Assembly (NCBI GenBank): GCA_001179505.1
Contig: CDMY01000781.1
Coordinates: 9,293-73,292 of the forward strand
Direction: 5' to 3'
DNA length: 64,000 nucleotides
Source: Vitrella brassicaformis
Taxonomy: Eukaryota; Sar; Vitrellaceae
The notes under the pieces were generated by a model. The model made no database searches and had not been told where the DNA came from. It worked only from the letters and a program-made list of their open reading frames with translations. Positions 26,470 to 37,935 of the stretch are shown in pieces (positions within the stretch are counted from its first letter, which is position 1; each line of letters starts with the position of its first letter). A program made the position numbers and the translations under genes.

Positions 26470-26957
26470 CGAAAGGAAAGCGGTCAGTCGACTCTGCCCA
26501 TCGACGCGATGTATGCGAGCCGTCAATGTGACCCTCAAATCGTTGATCCGTTGGCGGTTTCGCGGCTGGGACGAATCGGGCATGGGCAAACACACCTACC
26601 GCTGCTGCTGCTGCTGGGCTGTCAGTCGTGATTCCAACTCGAACTCGCACAGGGGTGGTCAGAGACTGCTTCCCATCACACATGCGTCAGCGTTACGAAA
26701 GAACTCCGCTTTAACGGTGTGGAGGAGAAGTTTTTTTCGTTTTCCCGTCTCATTTTCGTAAATTCTCGACAGTCTCGCGAAAGCCAGAAAGCCATACACA
26801 TGTTTGTATGGCTTACGCAAGATACATCTGTTCTTCTGTATGGTTAATCATTCGCATGCAGAAATACAAAAAAATCATCCATTGCGTTCGTCACGCATGT
26901 CTCTACAGAACGAATCCTCAGCAGATCCACTCTAGGCGCACAGAGTACATATGTCAT
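26470..26957. other. AT-richer spacer
   Basis: Lower GC than the rest of the window, with T- and A-runs near 26725-26765 and 26865-26880. Nothing gene-like recognised. Confidence 0.35.
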
Positions 26958-28089
26958 TCACGGTTTCTCTGTCTTGATGCGCTTAAGAATGCCGCCTCGC
27001 TCGTCGTCGCCTTCCTCCCCCTCGGCACCCTCTTTGTCGTCCTGCATCCATCCGTCAGTCACACACAACACATTAAAGGCTGAATGTCGTGAGCTGAGTG
27101 GAGGCCAGCCTGGTCAGGGCAGTGGCTGACCGCACCTTCTCGAAGCCGTGCGGCTCTTGAGCGCGCTCACTCGCCCTCATCTCTACAAATCAAGACACGA
27201 CACAGCAATCGATCGATGCGGTTGTGTGGCTGTGTGTGTTTGTTTGGGTCTTTTTTTTTATCTCCCCACCTTTGGAGGGCCGTTGCAAAGGCACCACCTC
27301 CTCACGCGCAGTCAAGCCCTCAGTCTGGACTGCAGCTGGGTCAGAGTGGTGCCGATGGGGGCCAGGGGTGAGGAAGGATGTAAAGGATGGAGGCCCGCCG
27401 CGGCATCACGGGCCTGCTTCTCCCACGGGGCCTTCTCGTCAGCAGGTAGCTCAGCCCACAACTCAGATAGCTCTGAATGATTACAGCACACACCATGCAA
27501 CGGGTGAGGCGCTGTTGCTGTCATTCATGTAAGGGTGCGTGGCTGACCTTCCTTGGAGGGTCCTTGATGTCCAGGGTGTCGTACCTTGAGTAGCGTTCTC
27601 ATGTAGTTGCACCAGAGAGAGTATGATGTGATGTCTAACTGACGCTGAGATGGCCCCCTGCACGCAGGATCCAACGACACACACTTGATGGCTGGCTGCA
27701 AGGGTGGGAGGGACCCGTCTTAAAGCACTTCTCACCTTGGCCTCTCACCCTGTAGCGCAGGAGGGGTCCACTTGTAGCCTGCAGGGTCAGCAAGACACAA
27801 CATGCTCTGGCTGCCCGCTGTCCTCCTTCCCTTCCTCCCCCCGCACAGCACCTACCAGTCTTGTCAGCAACTGCTTTGGCGACATCACAAGCATGCGCCG
27901 CCAGCGAGAACAATACATCACACAGCTGGCACACACACAGAGGCACAACGCGCACAGATCCGTCCATAGTGCCTGCCCTTATCAACGACTGACCAGATCT
28001 TCGCATGGGTCATGGTTGAGTGCGGCCGAAGCAGCAGCTGCAACAGCTGCGGCCGCTGCTTCGGATGCTATGGATGCTGAGGAGTCCAT
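26958..28089 (-). CDS. Small HMG-box-like protein with acidic tail
   Basis: Exons 28089-27994, 27925-27856, 27778-27749, 27597-27548, 27470-27410, 27329-27270, 27182-27136, 27041-26958; the eight exons sum to 498 nt and all phases fit, giving 165 residues. An Ala-rich N terminus is followed by a helix (LFSLAAHACDVAKAVADKTG), then YKWTPPALQ, a YDTLDIKDPPRK segment and LSELWAELPADEKAPWEKQA, which closely resembles the third helix of an HMG box (W, L, EEKAPYE-type). The C terminus is acidic (DDKEGAEGEEGDDE) and ends in a basic patch KRIKTEKP. Inference: a small chromatin or DNA-binding protein. The first half of the HMG box is divergent. One exon is only 30 nt. The ATG lies 25 bp from a TGCGAGCT element. 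Confidence 0.65.
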
Positions 28090-28113
28090 TTCGCTCTCGA
28101 GAAGGTTCCACCA

Positions 28114-28121
28114 TGCGAGCT
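28114..28121 (-). promoter_or_regulatory. TGCGAGCT element upstream of the HMG-like gene
   Basis: A copy extended to a longer imperfect palindrome (ATGCGAGCTTCGCAT) 25 bp upstream of the minus-strand ATG. Confidence 0.35.
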
Positions 28122-28566
28122 TCGCATCGGTCACGTCAGTCACCCCCACATTTCGCAGCGAGGGATGCACACACATGTTCACGCCACAATAAGCCTCTTG
28201 TCGCGGCAGAGTCGTACATGCAGATTATCAATTCATTTGCAAAGCTTGTTGCTCTGCACGCCCGACAAGAAGGCAGAGCATGCGAGCAAACAAAACTGCC
28301 GCACAGCGCTTCGTTCAGCAGGCCAGCGAAGCCAAAACCTATCGACATAGCTAGCGACCTGTACACACACGCACGACACATACACACACACACACACACA
28401 CATGAGAGAGAGAGAGAAACACCACATGCATCGCGTGTTCATCCACCAGCACTCTCTACAGACTAGGACCGACAGACCGTCTGCCATGCCTTCTGGTCTC
28501 GCTACGCCACATCGGCAGACATCCCATCCAGCCAATGCGTCGCCCCGCCCCTTCCCTCTCTGTCTC
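28122..28566. other. Upstream region with (AC)n
   Basis: Holds an (AC)n run near 28376-28401 and a GAGA run near 28403-28417. It separates the HMG-like gene's 5' end from the SnoaL-like gene's 3' end. No gene seen. Confidence 0.4.
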
Positions 28567-29462
28567 TCAGTCGCCCTCTACATTTGGCTCGAGTATGCGC
28601 GTGACGAACGCGGGCATGACGTGACGCGAGAGTCGATACGCCGGCAGGAACCGAAGGATGACACTCATGCCCAGCTCCCCGACCTTGGTCATGTTCTCGG
28701 CCGAATCAACGATCTCCAGAACCTTGCCTTCAGGGCTCAAGGATATCAGACTCAACATGCGCGTCAAGGGCAATGGCGCACCTGACATACACACACAGAA
28801 CACGACAAGACCTAATGGCGTGTGTTTGCGTCGTTCTGCCTCTCTATGTTCTTGTTGTGTTGCGTCGGTCGGTCACCTCCCATCGTGAAGTGCGACTGGA
28901 CGCCGAAGGAGGTCCTCCCATCTGTGATGTCCTCCACCTGGATCACCACGTCCCGCGGCGCGGACCTCGCCAGCCTCTCGAAATACGCACGCACCTGCCG
29001 CTTGCCTGAATGCCATATATGCACAGGAGCATTGAATGAGCACCATCTGTGCCGCCACCCCTCTCTCCCTCTCCCACTCCTCCCTCCATCGCACGCACTT
29101 TTGAATGGCGAGAGCATGGCCCAATCCGAGAGGGTGCAGTCTTCATCCAGGAGGTCCTCCAGAGTTTCCCAGTCCCGGTTATTCATGGCTTCGTAGTAGG
29201 CCTCTACAACGGCGCGGCCGCCACCTCCAGCCCGCCTCAGGTTCGCCAAAGAAAGGGAGTTGAGGCGGCTTGGTGGAGCCGACTTCTGACGGTCAAGTGG
29301 GGTAGAGATGGGGGCGATGAAGCTCTCCCTGAGAAGCAAAGAAAGATACATGCTGGAGGAATGTTCTCCATGTGTGCGGTTGGTGTCATTGACACTGACC
29401 TCTGGCTGGAGGCCTCCCTTGAGAATACGGTGGTGACAGCTGTTGAGGCGACGATGAAGCAT
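28567..29462 (-). CDS. SnoaL/NTF2-like domain protein
   Basis: Exons 29462-29099, 29005-28877 and 28781-28567; 235 residues in phase. An N-terminal leader of about 80 residues (basic, Ser-rich, possibly targeting) precedes an NTF2-like cone fold: AVVEAYYEAMNNRDWETLEDLLDE, LSDWAMLSPFK, KRQVRAYFERLARSAP, VIQVEDITDG, FGVQSHFTMGG and GKVLEIVDSAEN, the normal SnoaL element order. Members include polyketide cyclases, isomerases and many non-catalytic binders, so the function is open. The start codon lies about 50 bp from the divergent element pair shared with the MFS gene. Confidence 0.78.
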
Positions 29463-29506
29463 CGCAGCAGCAGCACAGACGACGGCATTTCCCGCTTTTT
29501 GGGCTA

Positions 29507-29523
29507 AGCTTGCAGTGCGAGCT
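29507..29523. promoter_or_regulatory. Inverted AGCTTGCA / TGCGAGCT pair
   Basis: Two near-copies in opposite orientation one base apart, between divergent starts at 29462 (minus) and 29594 (plus). Confidence 0.45.
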
Positions 29524-29593
29524 CCGGATCGTGTCGAAGAAGGGCAGGAAAAGAGAGAAAGAGAAGCAGCTAAGTGATGGTCAGAGCAAGTTG

Positions 29594-31590
29594 ATGAATA
29601 CAGCAGTGCCATCCTTTCGTCAGCCGCTGCTGGCCGAAGACCGCCTGCGGATGAACGAAGGGCGGGATGGAGCTTTCGAGGACGGTGAGCTGATGCACGA
29701 GCTGTCCAAGGACACTCACGGTGGCTGCGAAGGTCCGCCTGCTGCAGATCAAGACGAAAGGCAGCGACTGATTCACCAGGTCCGCGCCACACCACACCAC
29801 ACCATGCAAACCAACACAAAACGCCACGCAACGCGATGAATGCCCACCCAGTGCTCTTTCTATGTGATGGATCTGTGTGTTCTTTCTATGTGATTCACAG
29901 AGGGTGCGGTGGCGGGGTCTGCATGTGGGTCTCTTGGCGGTCGCCTGGCTGACCATCTTCGTGGAGACCATTCTCTACACGGTCGTCATTCCCATCGCCC
30001 CCTTTGCGCTGCAGACCAAGCCCTTTATCCAGGGGATCGTCTTCGCCGCACACCCACTGGTGGCCTTCTTCGTCACACCAGTGGCCGGCCACTTCGTCGA
30101 CACATACGGCTGGCAGGCCATCATGTGGGTGCCCTACCCGCTGCTGATCCTCGGCTGTGCGGTGTTTCTTATGCCACCATCGGTGCCCGTCTATCTGCTC
30201 GGTCGGGTCATCCTGGGGGTGTCATCATCCTTCTTGTGGCCGGCCATAATGACGGCGGTATCAGCATCCCATGACGACGGCTGCCGCAGCACGGCAACGG
30301 GCATCGCGTATAGCGCAGGTCAGTGAGGGATGGATGGATGCCCCACGGCACGGTCGTGTTGTTCATTCAGTCATTGATTGTGTCATCAGACATTGGTTCC
30401 GTGCTGGGCCCTTCTGTGGGCGGGGTCTTGTTTCAGCTTGGTGGCGACTACGTCACCTTTGCCACCATCCTTGCCCTGTCCGTGGCCGTCACGTGTCTGG
30501 CCCTCTCACTGCGCAACCGACTCCCCTCTACCCTGGCGGATAACGCGCAGATGGAACAGGAGTTTATTTCGGGCGAGAGCGAGTCGACGCAGGAGAGGAC
30601 GCCCCCCTCCGCTGCCCGGCTGCGGCGGGAGAAGTCGCGATTCGTGTCGTTCTGGGAGTGGCACTTCTGCTGCTCCTTCATGAGTCTGCTCTACGCTTGG
30701 GGGTGCCTGCTCTCCCTCCAGGCGCTCCTCCCGCTCTACTGGCGTGATCGCTTCGGCACGTCCGCGGGTGTGGTGGGCAGCATTCTGTTTCCCTGCATGC
30801 TGACTAAAGTCGTCTGTGCGGCTCTCATGCCGCTCCTGGCTGATAGGTACGTCATGCCATGCGTGTGTGGTCAGGAGCGCAATCCAATCGGCCAGGCCAG
30901 CCACTGTTATCTATCTGTCTATCTATTGGTGTATGTGTGGGTGCGGTGCAGGTACCAGCTGCTGCCGCAAGTGTTTGTGCTGTTGGGGGTGTTTTTGTGT
31001 TGCGTGGCGGTGTCGTTGGTCATGGCTGCGGCGGTCCTGGGGGTGACCGCACAGGCGGCCATCGTCGCCGTGGCGGGCGGAGGGGTAGGCATGACCGACA
31101 GCTGTGTGGTGGCCTTTGTCGGCCTCTACGTGAAGGACAGAGGTTTCTGTGATCGCGGAAAAGGGTTTGCTGTGCTGTCTGAGGCTGTCAATCTGGGTCA
31201 GTGACTGAGTGACACTGGCGGCGTCAAATGGGTGGGTTGGGGTGGATCTGTGTGACTGTGTGTATGTCGTCCCTGCCTGCAGGCATCATGGTTTCCCCTT
31301 TGCTGTCATCGGGCCTCACACAAATGGTCTCATACAACGCCGGCTTCGGCCTCTTGGGCTTCTGTGGCCTTGCTGTGCTGGTGCCTCAAGCCTATGCCAC
31401 GTGGAAATACCGAGAAGCGGCGGCACGGTGGGTCAGGAAGGCCGCCGCCCACAGCTCTTGGGAGAGGGGGGACATGGAGGATGTTGCCTACTGCCCGCCG
31501 CCGCCCGACACACGTCACGTGCTGGAGTGCCCTGACGACTGGCCGCCGGCCAAGGACGTGGCGGCCTTCCAGACCAACAGGGACGGCTAG
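29594..31590 (+). CDS. Major facilitator superfamily transporter
   Basis: Exons 29594-29779, 29901-30318, 30390-30846, 30952-31196, 31283-31590; 537 residues in phase. A hydrophilic N terminus of about 60 residues (MNTAVPSFRQPLLAED) precedes about 12 membrane helices. The MFS signature between helices 2 and 3 is seen as AGHFVDTYGWQAIMW, helix 4-5 has YLLGRVILGVSSSFLWPAIM and the second half starts after a charged loop (ARLRREKSRFVSFWEWHF). The helix 1 start TIFVETILYTVVIPIAPF resembles vesicular amine / multidrug-type MFS proteins (DHA1/SLC18-like), but the substrate is unknown. The tail is a soluble stretch of about 80 residues. Confidence 0.88.
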
Positions 31591-32591
31591 GCTAAAGAGC
31601 GAGGGGCGAATTTGTGGTTGGGGTGAGTAGTTCTGTATTTGTAGGTAGGTCGGTCGGTTCCTGTTCATATGCTGAAGGAAGCATAGAATGCATTCGGTCG
31701 GCTATTTCCGTCTGAGTTGGTTGCTGGTTTCTGATGGTGCTGTGGAAGGAGATGACGTGGACATTTCTGTGTGGCGCGACACACTCACTTTTCGTGAACG
31801 TCTGTCTGGGCATGTGTGCATAGCAAGGCGGGCAATTCAGTTGACCGAATGTCATCACATAGCGATAGTTAGAGACACATGTCCACTGCACCATTCAGAG
31901 ACCGGGAAAAATGGCGAGCAGCCATAGGAGGGGGGCTGGGAGGGAGGGAGGGAGGGAGAGAGGGAGGCAGGGAGGGTGGTGTGGCTGACCATTCACTCAT
32001 TCGCACATCCGTCACCTCCCATGGATGGATGGATGTACGTGTAGATCAGATAAGATAGGTAGATAGTACTACAATACAGCAGACCACCTCCCCGCTCACA
32101 CTACCAACCAACCAACCAAACCAAACCAAAGCAACTGCGCCCTCACTCCGCCAACACACGCACCCGGCGAGCACTAAGACAGCAGACATTCTCATGTCAC
32201 CTCCTATCCCCTCGCCAGTGATCAAAATGGGCACGCACAGCCCTGTGGCTGGACGCCGCATGCGCTTTATTCACCAGAGAGAAGGAGCGACACGCTCACC
32301 CGTCACCCATCTGGCACACGCACATGCACACTCATCGGCCAAAAGTAGGAGATCAAGGACGCATCATGATGCTCCTTTCACGTACACACGGGATATGCAC
32401 TCTGATGCATGGACAATCAGAATCTGCGCCCGCCCCTCGCCGCAAAAATGCGAGCCGCTTACACAGACATAGACAGAGTAGTCGACGAAGAGGCTCACGC
32501 ACACACACACACACGCACACGCACACAAGCAAACGGGCACATCAGCATATACACGCCGGCCGTGACACCCACTACTCTCCTCTCCTGGCTG
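31591..32591. repeat. Convergent intergenic repeats
   Basis: Contains a (GGGA)n run near 31940-31975, AACC repeats near 32104-32128 and an (AC)n run near 32500-32530. No supported gene. A single TGCGAGCC at 32449 is isolated from any start codon. Confidence 0.6.
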
Positions 32592-35500
32592 TTAAACACC
32601 ACCAGCAGCAGGGGGCGGCCTCGCGCCAGTCCACCCATGGCCCATCGATGCGGGAGGGTACGATGGCACACCCAAAGACAACATAGGCACGTGACCATCG
32701 GGCCTCCGCCTGGGCAGCAGGGTGCTGGTCGGCGACCGAATCGGCGCCGCCTCGTGTGCTGAATGGGGCGGGGGGCCGTAGAAAGGTATATGATTGGGGT
32801 AGCCGAAAGCCGGCGTGTGTGGCGGGAGGGTGCTGATGGCCGGGCGGGGCCCCTCTAGGTCTCTCTCCGTCTTGATTCGGGCAAATGGCGAGTCGCTCTG
32901 CGGGGGGGCGGCTTGGCTCTCTCTGTCCTTGCCGTCAGTCGGCTTGCTCGGCTCCTCCCTCTTGGCTGTGTCGTGATCTTCTGCAGCGGGCGTGGCATTC
33001 CTCTGTCGGTCGTCACTCTTGCTGCTGGCGTCGCTTTTGCTGACTCTGCTGGCCTTCTTGCCACCGCCGTGCTGCCCACTCATGTCGATGTTGAGGCTAG
33101 GCGTGATGGGTTTGTTGCGCATGACGTTGGGGAAGAGCTTGTAAAAGGTGAAGTGAGCGTCGTCCCACTGGTCGTTGAGAGGCACGAGCCAGCCCTTCTC
33201 GGCCAGCTCCTTGTAATAGACCCGCGCCATCCGCTCCTTGTCATGCAAATCGTGCTGCACCTGCTGAACAGGAAACAACTTACGCCTACGGAAGATAGCC
33301 AATGGAGAAAGGCAAGGATGAGTAGACAGACAGATTGTGCATAGTCGTGGGTGGCGTGATGCTTCCATCCTTCGTTGCTGACCTGATGTGTCCCTGACAG
33401 GGCCACTCGACGCACCACGCCCCGGTGAATGGGTCCCAGAACACACCTCGTGGCGACCCCGCCTGCCGCTTGCCGACCGGCCCACGATGCAGCAGAGCAC
33501 TCGACGTCGGCTCACGAGCATTGGGCATGCGGAACAGCGGGGCGGGGGGCGAGGGAGCCATGAACGCAGGCCGGTGAGGGTGGGGGCTGAGTGCGGCGGC
33601 CGGCGGGATCATCTTGGATGGAAAGACTAGTGGGTAGGGGGGCGGGGGAGGGAAGGGCCGATGGGGGCTGCGCTGGGCGCTCAGAGGGGAGGGCATGTGA
33701 AGCGGGGGGCCTGGCGACGAAAACGATGGCGGCTGTATGGGCTTCTTGGCGGCGTCGCTTGTGGGAGCGGCAGACAGCTCTCGCGGGTCTCCATCGACGC
33801 GCCTCTCCTTGCTCGATGGCGGCCTCGATCCCCCCTCCTCTTGCCCGCCCTCGGCATCGGGCTCTGACTTGAGACAAGCGGCCTTCCTCTTGTCGCCACT
33901 GACAGCCTCTTTCTCTTGCCGCTCCTTGGCCATGCTCATGGCCGTCACAGCCGCTACCAAACTGCTGAGGCCATCAGACGGCCCATCCTCCTGTTGCTTG
34001 ACACCCACTTGTGGCTGCTGGCTCTCAGCACCGACCTCCTCTGGCGGATCTTGTGCTGCGTCGGGTGGTGCTGACTCGGCGCGGCTGTTGTTGCTGTCAG
34101 CTGGTGTGGCGGCCGATGGTTTGCCCAGGAGGGCAGAGTAGGCTTTGGAAGGGTCGAAGCCGGTGGATCGAGCGTGAAGGCGGTTGTTGACGTCCATGAG
34201 CCCCCACCTCTTAGCGACGCAGTAGAAGTCCTTGGCCACAGTGAAGGCGTGCTCCCCGTACCTGCCTTTGTTGAAGGTCCGTGTCTTGCGCTTGCCGTCG
34301 AGCCACCAGGGGACGAACCAGTTGTTGGTGTGGCTGTCGAAGTATATGCCCTGCCCGCTTGAGATGGCCTCCTCGGTCTCGCCCTCCATCGGGAAAAAGT
34401 CATACTCACCATCGGGCATCGACACCTCAGACCCAGTGCCGTCACCCACCCCACCGTCCTCGCCCTTCAGGGCAGGGCTGCCCCTGTCGACCGCCGCATG
34501 CTGCTGGTGCCACATGGGCGGCCTGGCGGGCAATGGCGGCCCTCCCCTTCTCGCGTTGACGCACTCGGGGCAGTTGCACGGCGCGAACCCTCCCTCGTGC
34601 ATCGGGTGATGCATGAGTGGGAAGTGCGGGTGCCGGATGGCGGCGTAGGGGGGGTGGGGGGGCACATAGGGGGCCGGATGATACGGACCGTCTGGCCGAT
34701 ATCCATGGAGAGGTGGTGGAGGGTACGGCGGAGCGCCCCAGCCAGTGTCTGGGGGTGGAGCTGGGGGCGGGGGATAGGGATACGGGGGAGGGGGGCGCCC
34801 GAAAGTGAAAGGGCATCTCGCCGCGGGGCTCGCGCCATCCTTCGGCTTGTCCTCGTCGCCGGCGGACTCTGCGTCGTCGGCGGCCTCGGCATCATCCCCA
34901 CCCTGCTGCAGCCTCTTGCGACGATTCAATATCGACAAGAGAGACGCAGAGGGGCCGCCGAGGGAATCCGCCGGTGCGGCACTTGTTCCACCGCCGCCAG
35001 CATCGTCGTCGGCCTTCTTTCTGCGCCGCGACATGAAGGTGAGTTCCTGCGCCTTTTGCCGCAGCAGTCGCTGCCACTCCATCTGGTCCTCGTCGGACAG
35101 AGCGAAGAAGGGGCTGGGGAACGGGGAGCTGGACGCGAGAACCGACTTGGACTCCTGATTGGGGTGTGCAGAGGAGGGGGCGGGTGGTTGTGATGGCGAC
35201 GTGCTGGGGTCGGCAGCATCGGTGAGAGGTGGGGGAGGAACCAAGAGCGATGGGGGAGTGGATTCGCCGTTCTTGCCTGCCGCCTTCTTCCGTCGGCCGC
35301 CGTCGTTGGCCTTCCCGCGACCTCTCTTGCCCTGCAGCAATGGAACGCACATCGCCAACATGATCGTGATTCTGTGAACACCCCTGCAGGCCGTGAACTC
35401 ACTCACCTTGCTGGTGCCGTGAGCAGCCCCCGTCTTGCGTCTAGCAGCGCCCTGCCCTCTTCCCTTCCTGCCTCCCCTGACCTGCCGCCTTTTCCTCGGC

Positions 35501-37576
35501 CGGCTGTCCATGTCGTCATCCAGGTCGTCCAGGAAGGCCAGCGCCAGCTCATCATCGATGCCGTCATCCGCCAAGGCCGCAGCCAGCGACGCATCATTGC
35601 CACTGCTCTTGGATCTGCCCCTCTTCTGGCTGCTCCCGCCGCCGTTGTTACCGACGTCGCCCTCAGACAGGGGCGGGTGATGCTGCTGGTGATGGTTCTT
35701 GTTGGTGGCGCCGGGGTCCACTGTCCGTTCTGGTGTGGTCATGGGGCTGTGGTCCTCGTCAGCTGCCTTGATGCTGGCCCGGACGTTGCTGGGGCGGAAG
35801 GTGGCCTTGCCGTCGGCCCGCAGCAGCTCGGCTAGCTGCTGCTGTAACGCCTCACCCTGACACACATCACATCAACCAACACAGAACACATAGACGAGTC
35901 CATGAGTCCATGACGGACGGTAGCTACCTGCTGTCCGCTGAGCGGGATGGGCAGCTGTCCCTCACTCTGCAGCTCGGCCAGCAACTCTGACGCCTTCGGA
36001 TGAGACAACGCTGCCACGGCAAGCGAGTACAGCGGGGGCAGAGCGGACTCGTGGCTCCTGTTCTGCTGCTGCTGGCCTGGCTCCTTCAGGGGCAGCCGCA
36101 AGGCCGCATCATCGGGATCCCGATTGTCTTGGGTGGTGCCCTCTGCCGTCTGGTCAACCGGTGGCTCCTCTCCTCTGTCGTTGCCCTTGCCCTTGCTCTC
36201 GGGCTCTTGTGAGAAGTCGGCAGGGGAGGTGCCATTGGTCTGTGCACGAGCAACGATCTTGGCGAAGAGCTGGAGGCCGGCGTCATCCATGCCGCCGTCC
36301 ATCGACACACCTGAGGGGCGGGGCTGGCCCACGTCGTCACCCTCCTCCTGCGGCTGCGCGGCGATGCGCCTTCTCTTGGCGCGCTTGTGCTTATTGTCGC
36401 CCTTGCGCTGTCTCGAGTCCTTGGCGTACTCCCACTCGCTGTCGACCTCCTCATCAGCAGCAGGGTCCTCGTCCATCTCACCCTCGTCTTGCCCCTCATC
36501 GTCTGTTGTCTCATGCCGCCCTCTGTGCCACTCCTCCTGATCGAAGCTGAGTGCGGCATCGGCCAGTGCCCGCATAGCCTCCTCGCAGTCCCGCAGGATG
36601 GCCCTGGAGTCGCGATACGCCTCCCCCACCTCAATGCTGGGCTCATCATCAGCCACACCGCCCTTGGCCGCCCTTGTCCGCATCAGCGGCTTTGTTGCCG
36701 GTGTGGCTGGCGCCGACTTGCCCTTGCTCTTGGCCCTTCCGTTGCCCTTGTTGTTACGCGAGGAATCGTCGTTTGCCTCGTCGTTTTCATCCTCGGCGTG
36801 TGGCCGCTTGTCGCCGTCTCGTTTGAAGGGGTATTTGAGGTTGAGGGCCGCCTGCCGGCGGGGGCGACTCTTGGCAATGCAGTGGTCCGGCACAGGGGGC
36901 GGCTGGCGGTTGGAGTGGCGGTTGGTGGGGGTGATGATGGGCCGCTCCTCTGGAGGCAGGTCCTTGACCATGAGCTCAATGTCGTGCAGAATGTCATCAG
37001 CACGCGCACACGAACCTGACGACACAGACAGGCACAGAAGGGGTAAGTTATCGTGAGTGAGAGTGTCGGTCATTCATTCAGACCCTGGCACATGGCGATG
37101 TGTCGCGAGAGGGACTCGATCTGGCTGTTGAGACGAATCTTGCAGAAGGGACACACGGACGGCTTGGCGCGGCCATTCCCATTCCTCCCACTACCATCGC
37201 CAGACCTGCACACACACACACACACGCATCCGTCCATCCATCCAGAGTGGACAACGGGTCTGTCTATGCATAGCTATGTGACACCATGCAGTGGGTGTAT
37301 CGGCTCTCCTTACTTCTTGGGAGGTGCCTTCTTGGGTCTCGCCTTCTTCTTCGCCGCAGCGCCCCCCTCCCCACCCGCCATCTCGGAGGCGTCGCTCTCC
37401 TCCCCATCAGCGCACCAGTCGTCGCTCGGGCCTCCATTGTTGGTCATCTGGCGGCTGTCTTTGCCGCCCTCGGTCTCCTGAGGGGGAGAAACATCCAGCT
37501 GCTGACTTGGCAGCTGAGGCCGGCTGCAGTCCTCGGCTTCACCCTCCATCGCTGCTGCACTCTCGCCTTCTCTCAT
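32592..37576 (-). CDS. ApiAP2-type transcription factor with two AP2 domains
   Basis: Exons 37576-37314, 37205-37084, 37015-35928, 35856-35407, 35331-33383, 33285-32592; 4566 nt in phase, 1521 residues. Near residue 105 a CCHC/C2H2-like finger is visible (VCPFCKIRL, then H and C in SRHIAMCQG). Long K/E/D/P-rich disordered regions follow. The first AP2 fold is GIYFDSHTNNWFVPWW with KRKTRTFNKGRYGEHAF and AKDFYCVAKRWGL; the second is GVFWDPFTGAWCVEWP, continued across an intron as RKLFPVQQVQHDLHDKERMARVYYKEL. Three beta strands and a helix are recognisable in each. AP2 factors are the main sequence-specific regulators of alveolates. A Pro/Tyr/His-rich block and a CNCPEC pair precede the first AP2 domain. 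DNA target unknown. Confidence 0.9.
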
Positions 37577-37935
37577 CTCAGTGGTACATGACCTCCCAGG
37601 CTTTCACACCTCTGGCCTCTCGTCACGCGGATGCTCGTGCTGCCTGACGGTGTCAGGTCACCAGTAGCCGCGTCCGCTCAGCTCGCATGGCTAACTCTCT
37701 CCAAAGGTGCCACTGCATACGCCGCATCATGTGGAGTGCTCTTGCACTGCTCAAAGCAATCAGAAAAGGACTCTGCTCTGCGAGCCAAGCTCGCAGACCC
37801 TCGAGTGTGTTTGAAGGGGAAAGACCCCAACTCCTAAGCTGATCTGTTGCGCATCGCTCCCCGGCGTGGCGGCTTATTGCGGCTTCAGTGATCTGGAGCG
37901 TGTGTCATTGAGGCGAGATCGAGAGGCGAGATCTG
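37577..37935. other. Divergent intergenic region
   Basis: Region between the ApiAP2 gene and the next plus-strand gene. The clearest feature is the inverted element at 37779-37795; nothing else gene-like. Confidence 0.45.
37779..37795. promoter_or_regulatory. Inverted TGCGAGCC / AGCTCGCA pair
   Basis: Tight inverted pair (CTGCGAGCC-A-AGCTCGCAG) between divergent starts at 37576 and 37936. One arm differs from the consensus by one base. Confidence 0.5.

Noticed and set aside
27548-27778. Alternative frame through the HMG-like exons (RHPGHQGPSKEEL)
   Set aside because: It also reaches the HMG helix, but it needs a different upstream frame that reads less naturally; the chosen chain fits all eight exon phases.
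34498-35193. Open plus-strand frames opposite the ApiAP2 gene
   Set aside because: They mirror its Pro- and Lys-rich exons; no motifs, no splice support.
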